Source of the DNA: an uncultured Candidatus Saccharibacteria bacterium
GTDB lineage: Bacteria > Patescibacteriota > Saccharimonadia > Saccharimonadales > Saccharimonadaceae
Length of the DNA: 60,563 bases
NCBI GenBank assembly: GCA_948435375.1
Contig: CAOJGQ010000005.1
Location: forward strand, 1-60,563
Reading direction: 5' to 3'
Part shown: one piece after another, positions 57,593 to 60,563 of the stretch
How positions within the stretch are numbered: position 1 is the stretch's first letter
Layout: each line of letters opens with the position of its first letter
The notes under the pieces: generated by a model
The model's database searches: none
What the model was told of the DNA's origin: nothing
The model's input: only the letters and a program-made list of their open reading frames with translations
Made by a program: the position numbers and the translations under genes

Positions 57593-59023
57593 ATGAAACT
57601 CTACCTCGAACTCCTCAAACTCCTTTTCGCCAAACTTTTCCTCCGTCGCCCAAACGGCGAGCTCATCCGCCGCTTCGCCGAGCGCATGGGCATTGTCTAC
57701 ATCAAAATGGCCCAAATGCTCGCCACCCAAAACTTTGGCAACCTGTTCACGGAAGAGGATCGCCTTCTGCTCTCCAGCATTTGTGACAATTGTAACCCGA
57801 TTAGTTTTGTAGAGGTTATGACGATTCTGCGCCGTGAATATGGCGACAGACTTGAAGAAATTTTCGCCCAAATTGATGAAACCCCGGTCGGCTCGGCCTC
57901 CGTTTCGCAGGTCCACCGCGCCATTCTTCAGACCGGTGAGACGGTCGCCATCAAGATCAAACGCCAGGACGTTACCGAAACCATCAACCGTGACTTGAAG
58001 ACTATTCGCAAGCTTACCCATCGTTTTGGCAAGTTTGTCAAATTTCGCAACTTTGCTGGCAGTGACCACGCGCTCGATCTCTACCTTGAATGGATTAAAC
58101 AAGAAACCGATTTTCTCCACGAGCAGGCCAATATTAAAACTTATCAAACTTTTGCAAACAATATCAATGGCAAAGTTAAGCGTACTAAAAAAGTCAAAAT
58201 CCCCAAACTCTACGAAGAATTTTGCACTGAGAATATCATCGTCATGGAATTTGTCAAATCTCCCACCGTCAACAAGCTCCCGCTCACTCCCGAAAACAAA
58301 GCTAAAATCACTACCGCTTTCAATAGCTATATCCAGCTGAGTTTTTGGGCGTTGTTCAACGATCAGCCGGTAGTTTTTCACGGCGATCCTCACAGCGGCA
58401 ATCTCAGCATTGATGACAATGGCGATCTATGGTTTATCGACATGGGCTTGCTTTGTGCGCTCGCGCCCGAGGACGCCAAACTTTGTCGCGATTTTTTCCT
58501 CACTGCCTACGCTGGGAATTACGAAAAACTCTATGCCGAACTCGTGGCTTATGGCGAGATGGATGATCAGCAGAAGCGTGCTTTCAAAGCCGATTGTCAG
58601 CGCTACTGCGCCACCGTTCGTCAGAAAGAAGTAACTTATTACTTTATCGACATGGTCAATATTTGCCTCAGTTATGAAATTGTTCCGCCCAACTTTCTCT
58701 TCAACATGGCCAAAGCCTTCGTTTGCCTGAATGGTATTAGCAATTTCACTGACAATAACTGCACCGCTCGCGAGCTTCTTGCTGCTCAAACTGTTGAATT
58801 CTTACTAAAAAGAAGTCTTAACGATTGCAAGGATTTGGTTATTGATGGTATTAGCATAGTACCCAAGGTCTTAACCAGTGTTTTCGAACAGGGAATTATC
58901 AGCACTTTTTCGGAGTTTATCACCCATCAACCGCTTGAGCAAACTGCCAAAAACTCTCTCGATCATTTGAAAGAAGCCATCGATCTTACGAGTGCTACCT
59001 ATTTTGATCAAACCACTTCCTAG
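57593..59023 (+). CDS. ABC1/UbiB-family atypical kinase
   Basis: 476 residues. GIVYIKMAQMLATQ is the KxGQ-type N-terminal motif (here KMAQ), VGSASVSQVHRA the Ala-containing loop that replaces the usual P-loop, TVAIKIKRQDV the catalytic Lys, FHGDPHSGNLSID the catalytic loop and WFIDMGLL the metal-binding DMG for DFG. The usual C-terminal membrane helices of UbiB are not obvious. In other bacteria the family supports ubiquinone synthesis or lipid-related processes. With no quinone pathway visible here, the substrate is unknown. It starts leaderless, just after hairpin repeat copy 3. Confidence 0.9.
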   Translation: MKLYLELLKLLFAKLFLRRPNGELIRRFAERMGIVYIKMAQMLATQNFGNLFTEEDRLLLSSICDNCNPISFVEVMTILRREYGDRLEEIFAQIDETPVGSASVSQVHRAILQTGETVAIKIKRQDVTETINRDLKTIRKLTHRFGKFVKFRNFAGSDHALDLYLEWIKQETDFLHEQANIKTYQTFANNINGKVKRTKKVKIPKLYEEFCTENIIVMEFVKSPTVNKLPLTPENKAKITTAFNSYIQLSFWALFNDQPVVFHGDPHSGNLSIDDNGDLWFIDMGLLCALAPEDAKLCRDFFLTAYAGNYEKLYAELVAYGEMDDQQKRAFKADCQRYCATVRQKEVTYYFIDMVNICLSYEIVPPNFLFNMAKAFVCLNGISNFTDNNCTARELLAAQTVEFLLKRSLNDCKDLVIDGISIVPKVLTSVFEQGIISTFSEFITHQPLEQTAKNSLDHLKEAIDLTSATYFDQTTS

Positions 59024-59050
59024 TATGTAGCTTGCGCCCCGAATCTATGT

Positions 59051-59056
59051 TATACT
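59051..59056 (+). promoter_or_regulatory. -10 box of a leaderless promoter
   Basis: TATACT ends 6 nt before ATG 59063; no SD. Confidence 0.55.
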
Positions 59057-59062
59057 TGTCAT

Positions 59063-59455
59063 ATGAACGCAAAAAAGGGATTCACGGTCATTGAGCTTAT
59101 GGTTGTTGGGGCTTTTGCTACTCTACTGCTCGTAATTTTCTTTATCCAGAAAGCCAATATTGATGCTATGCGCCGCGATGAAGACCGCAAAACCGCCATC
59201 AACGCCATGTTCTACGCTCTAGAAGAATATTATCATCCCAAAAATGGGTATTACCCTGAATCAATTTCCGAAGAAAATCTCCCCGTCATTGACCCGCAGC
59301 TTTTCACCGATCCACTTGGCGTCAATATGGGCGTTGAGGGCAGTTCTTATAGCTACGAAGCCGCGAACTGCAATAATAAAGGCGAATGTAAAGAATTCAC
59401 CCTCCGCGCCATCCTCGAAAAAGAGGATAACTACGTCAAGAAAAACCGTAATTAA
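59063..59455 (+). CDS. type IV pilin-like / pseudopilin protein
   Basis: 130 residues. KKGFTVIELMVVGAFATLLLVIFFIQKANI is a class III signal: prepilin peptidase would cut between Gly and Phe, leaving N-methylated Phe and Glu at +5, followed by the hydrophobic helix. The globular part holds YYHPKNGYYPESIS and a Cys pair (NCNNKGECKEF) that may form a small disulphide loop, as in major pseudopilins (DPLGVNMGVEG). It may belong to a type IV pilus used for attachment or DNA uptake (ComEC core at 42243). No other pilus gene is in the window. Confidence 0.88.
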   Translation: MNAKKGFTVIELMVVGAFATLLLVIFFIQKANIDAMRRDEDRKTAINAMFYALEEYYHPKNGYYPESISEENLPVIDPQLFTDPLGVNMGVEGSSYSYEAANCNNKGECKEFTLRAILEKEDNYVKKNRN

Positions 59456-59470
59456 TCTAACGGGGAAATT

Positions 59471-60559
59471 ATGTTGCGCAATTTTTTATCTCGAACTCAA
59501 AAAACTTCCTCTTCCTCTTCCTCTTCCTCCTCGCTGTCATCTAAGCCACGCGTCGTTATTGCGCTCGGCGGTAACGCTTTACAGAAAAAAGGCGAAGTCT
59601 CAGCCGCTGCCCAGAAAAAGATCGCTGCCGAAGTTGGCCAAACCATCACCCAGTTATCACGCAACTACGAGATCATTATTTCCCATGGCAATGGCCCGCA
59701 AGTTGGCAATATCTTGCTTCACGAAGAAAACGCTGCCACTGCTTCTGCTCCTGCCATGCCGCTCGAAACCGCTGTCGCCATGAGCCAGGGCCAAATTGGC
59801 TATTGGCTCGCGCAGGCGATTGATAACGCTTTTGCCCAAAACCTCAGCCAGGATTCTGCCGCTCAGGCCTCTGCTCCTGCCGTTAGTCTCGTCACTCAAG
59901 TCCTAGTTGACCCGAGAGACCCAGCTTTTACGGAGCCTAGCAAACCGATTGGTGAGTTTTACGATCAAGCCGCAGCTACCGAACTCATCGAAACTCGCGG
60001 TTGGACTATGCATGAAGATTCTGGCCGTGGTTACCGCCGCGTTGTACCGTCGCCTAAGCCAATCGACATTATCGAAAGTAGCCAAATCCTAGCCCTCGTT
60101 CAGTCCGGCGCCATTGTCATCGCTGCTGGCGGCGGCGGCATTCCCGTGATTCGCACCGAAAAACACCAGCTCCAAGGCGTTGACGCCGTAATTGATAAAG
60201 ATTTTGCCGCTGCGAAGCTTGCTCTCCTAGTTGACGCTGACTTTTTCGTCTCAGTTACCGCCGTGCCGAATGCTTACATTCATTTTGGCCAGCCTAATCA
60301 AACCGCTATTGGCCGGATTTCACGCACCGAGCTAGAGCCATATCTCGCCGCTGGCTATTTTGGTGCCGGCTCTATGCTACCAAAAATCGAAGCGGTCGCC
60401 GCTTTCGTTGACCAAGCCAACCACGCCCAACGCGAAAATTCTCAGGGTACCTGCGCCACTCAGCCCCAAGTCAGCAAATCCCGCTACGGTATCATTGCTT
60501 CGCCCGAAAATCTCGCCGCTGCTCTCGCACTTCAAAGCGGCACAATCGTCACTGCGTGA
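59471..60559 (+). CDS. arcC: carbamate kinase
   Basis: 362 residues from ATG 59471 (GGGGAA upstream), longer than the usual 310. RVVIALGGNALQKKGEVSAAAQKK starts the amino-acid-kinase fold at about residue 27. IIISHGNGPQVGNILLHEE, AMSQGQIGYWLAQAI, RRVVPSPKPIDIIES, IVIAAGGGGIPVI and FGAGSMLPKIEA are all family blocks. It makes ATP from carbamoyl phosphate, the last step of the arginine deiminase route, known in Saccharibacteria as a means of energy gain. The first 26 residues include nine consecutive Ser encoded by tandem CTTCCT units. arcA and arcB are not in the window. Confidence 0.95.
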   Translation: MLRNFLSRTQKTSSSSSSSSSLSSKPRVVIALGGNALQKKGEVSAAAQKKIAAEVGQTITQLSRNYEIIISHGNGPQVGNILLHEENAATASAPAMPLETAVAMSQGQIGYWLAQAIDNAFAQNLSQDSAAQASAPAVSLVTQVLVDPRDPAFTEPSKPIGEFYDQAAATELIETRGWTMHEDSGRGYRRVVPSPKPIDIIESSQILALVQSGAIVIAAGGGGIPVIRTEKHQLQGVDAVIDKDFAAAKLALLVDADFFVSVTAVPNAYIHFGQPNQTAIGRISRTELEPYLAAGYFGAGSMLPKIEAVAAFVDQANHAQRENSQGTCATQPQVSKSRYGIIASPENLAAALALQSGTIVTA

Positions 60560-60563
60560 TATA

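Overview
The window looks like a chromosomal piece of a small-genome Patescibacteria/CPR bacterium, most likely Candidatus Saccharibacteria (TM7). This is an inference from gene content: a GlfT2-like galactofuranosyltransferase with UDP-galactopyranose mutase, carbamate kinase next to a pseudopilin, a 112-residue TsaB-like protein, a ComEC core without nuclease domain, and many short or leaderless genes. UGA is used as a stop, which argues against the code-25 lineages (Absconditabacteria, Gracilibacteria). Genes use both Shine-Dalgarno starts, some matching almost the whole anti-SD, and leaderless starts with a TATAAT-type box 6-9 nt before the ATG.

Layout. 1-183 is the tail of a ricin-lectin protein. 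274-19565 is a surface-glycan region: GlfT2-like transferase, a decayed and an intact copy of a polytopic GT-C-type protein, three GT2 transferases, a Wzm/Wzt exporter, Glf, GalE, a polyprenyl-phosphate sugar transferase, a GT4 transferase and an O-antigen-ligase-type protein. It is interrupted by a probable ncRNA gene (11512-11700) and a FISUMP-domain surface protein. 19608-24088 holds initiator tRNA-Met, a large Asp/Gly/Asn-rich surface protein and a membrane-anchored exported protein. 24176-38038 holds nusA, a DUF4143 ATPase, NUDIX, a frameshifted small gene, dnaK with two CIRCE-like operators, a MYG1-like protein, ackA, a methyltransferase, dnaJ and a RimB-RimK pair. 38132-42155 has two more exported wall or membrane proteins. 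42243-52542 is mostly housekeeping (comEC core, tsaE, tsaB, rny, ftsH, CDF transporter, yebC). 52573-55383 is a minus-strand thymidylate cluster (thyA, fused nucleotidyltransferase/dCMP deaminase, HIT, broken GNAT). 55515-55813 has tRNA-Ser and tRNA-Met(CAT), and 57593-60559 has an ABC1/UbiB kinase, a pseudopilin and arcC.

Most unusual content. Three promoterless C-terminal FISUMP cassettes (13644-13845 minus, 56597-56956 plus, 56972-57268 minus) all begin with the same 27-bp sequence. Two of them face each other inside a 672-bp segment bounded by that 27-mer as an inverted repeat, the architecture of a shufflon segment. Their differences fall largely on NNY codons, as in diversity-generating retroelement targets. 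Two of the three cassettes lie just downstream of a large imperfect hairpin. That hairpin belongs to a three-copy family (13905-14091, 28094-28241, 57329-57525) whose single-stranded core is conserved while the helices change in both arms together. The third copy forms the dnaK leader. No recombinase or reverse transcriptase is present in the window.
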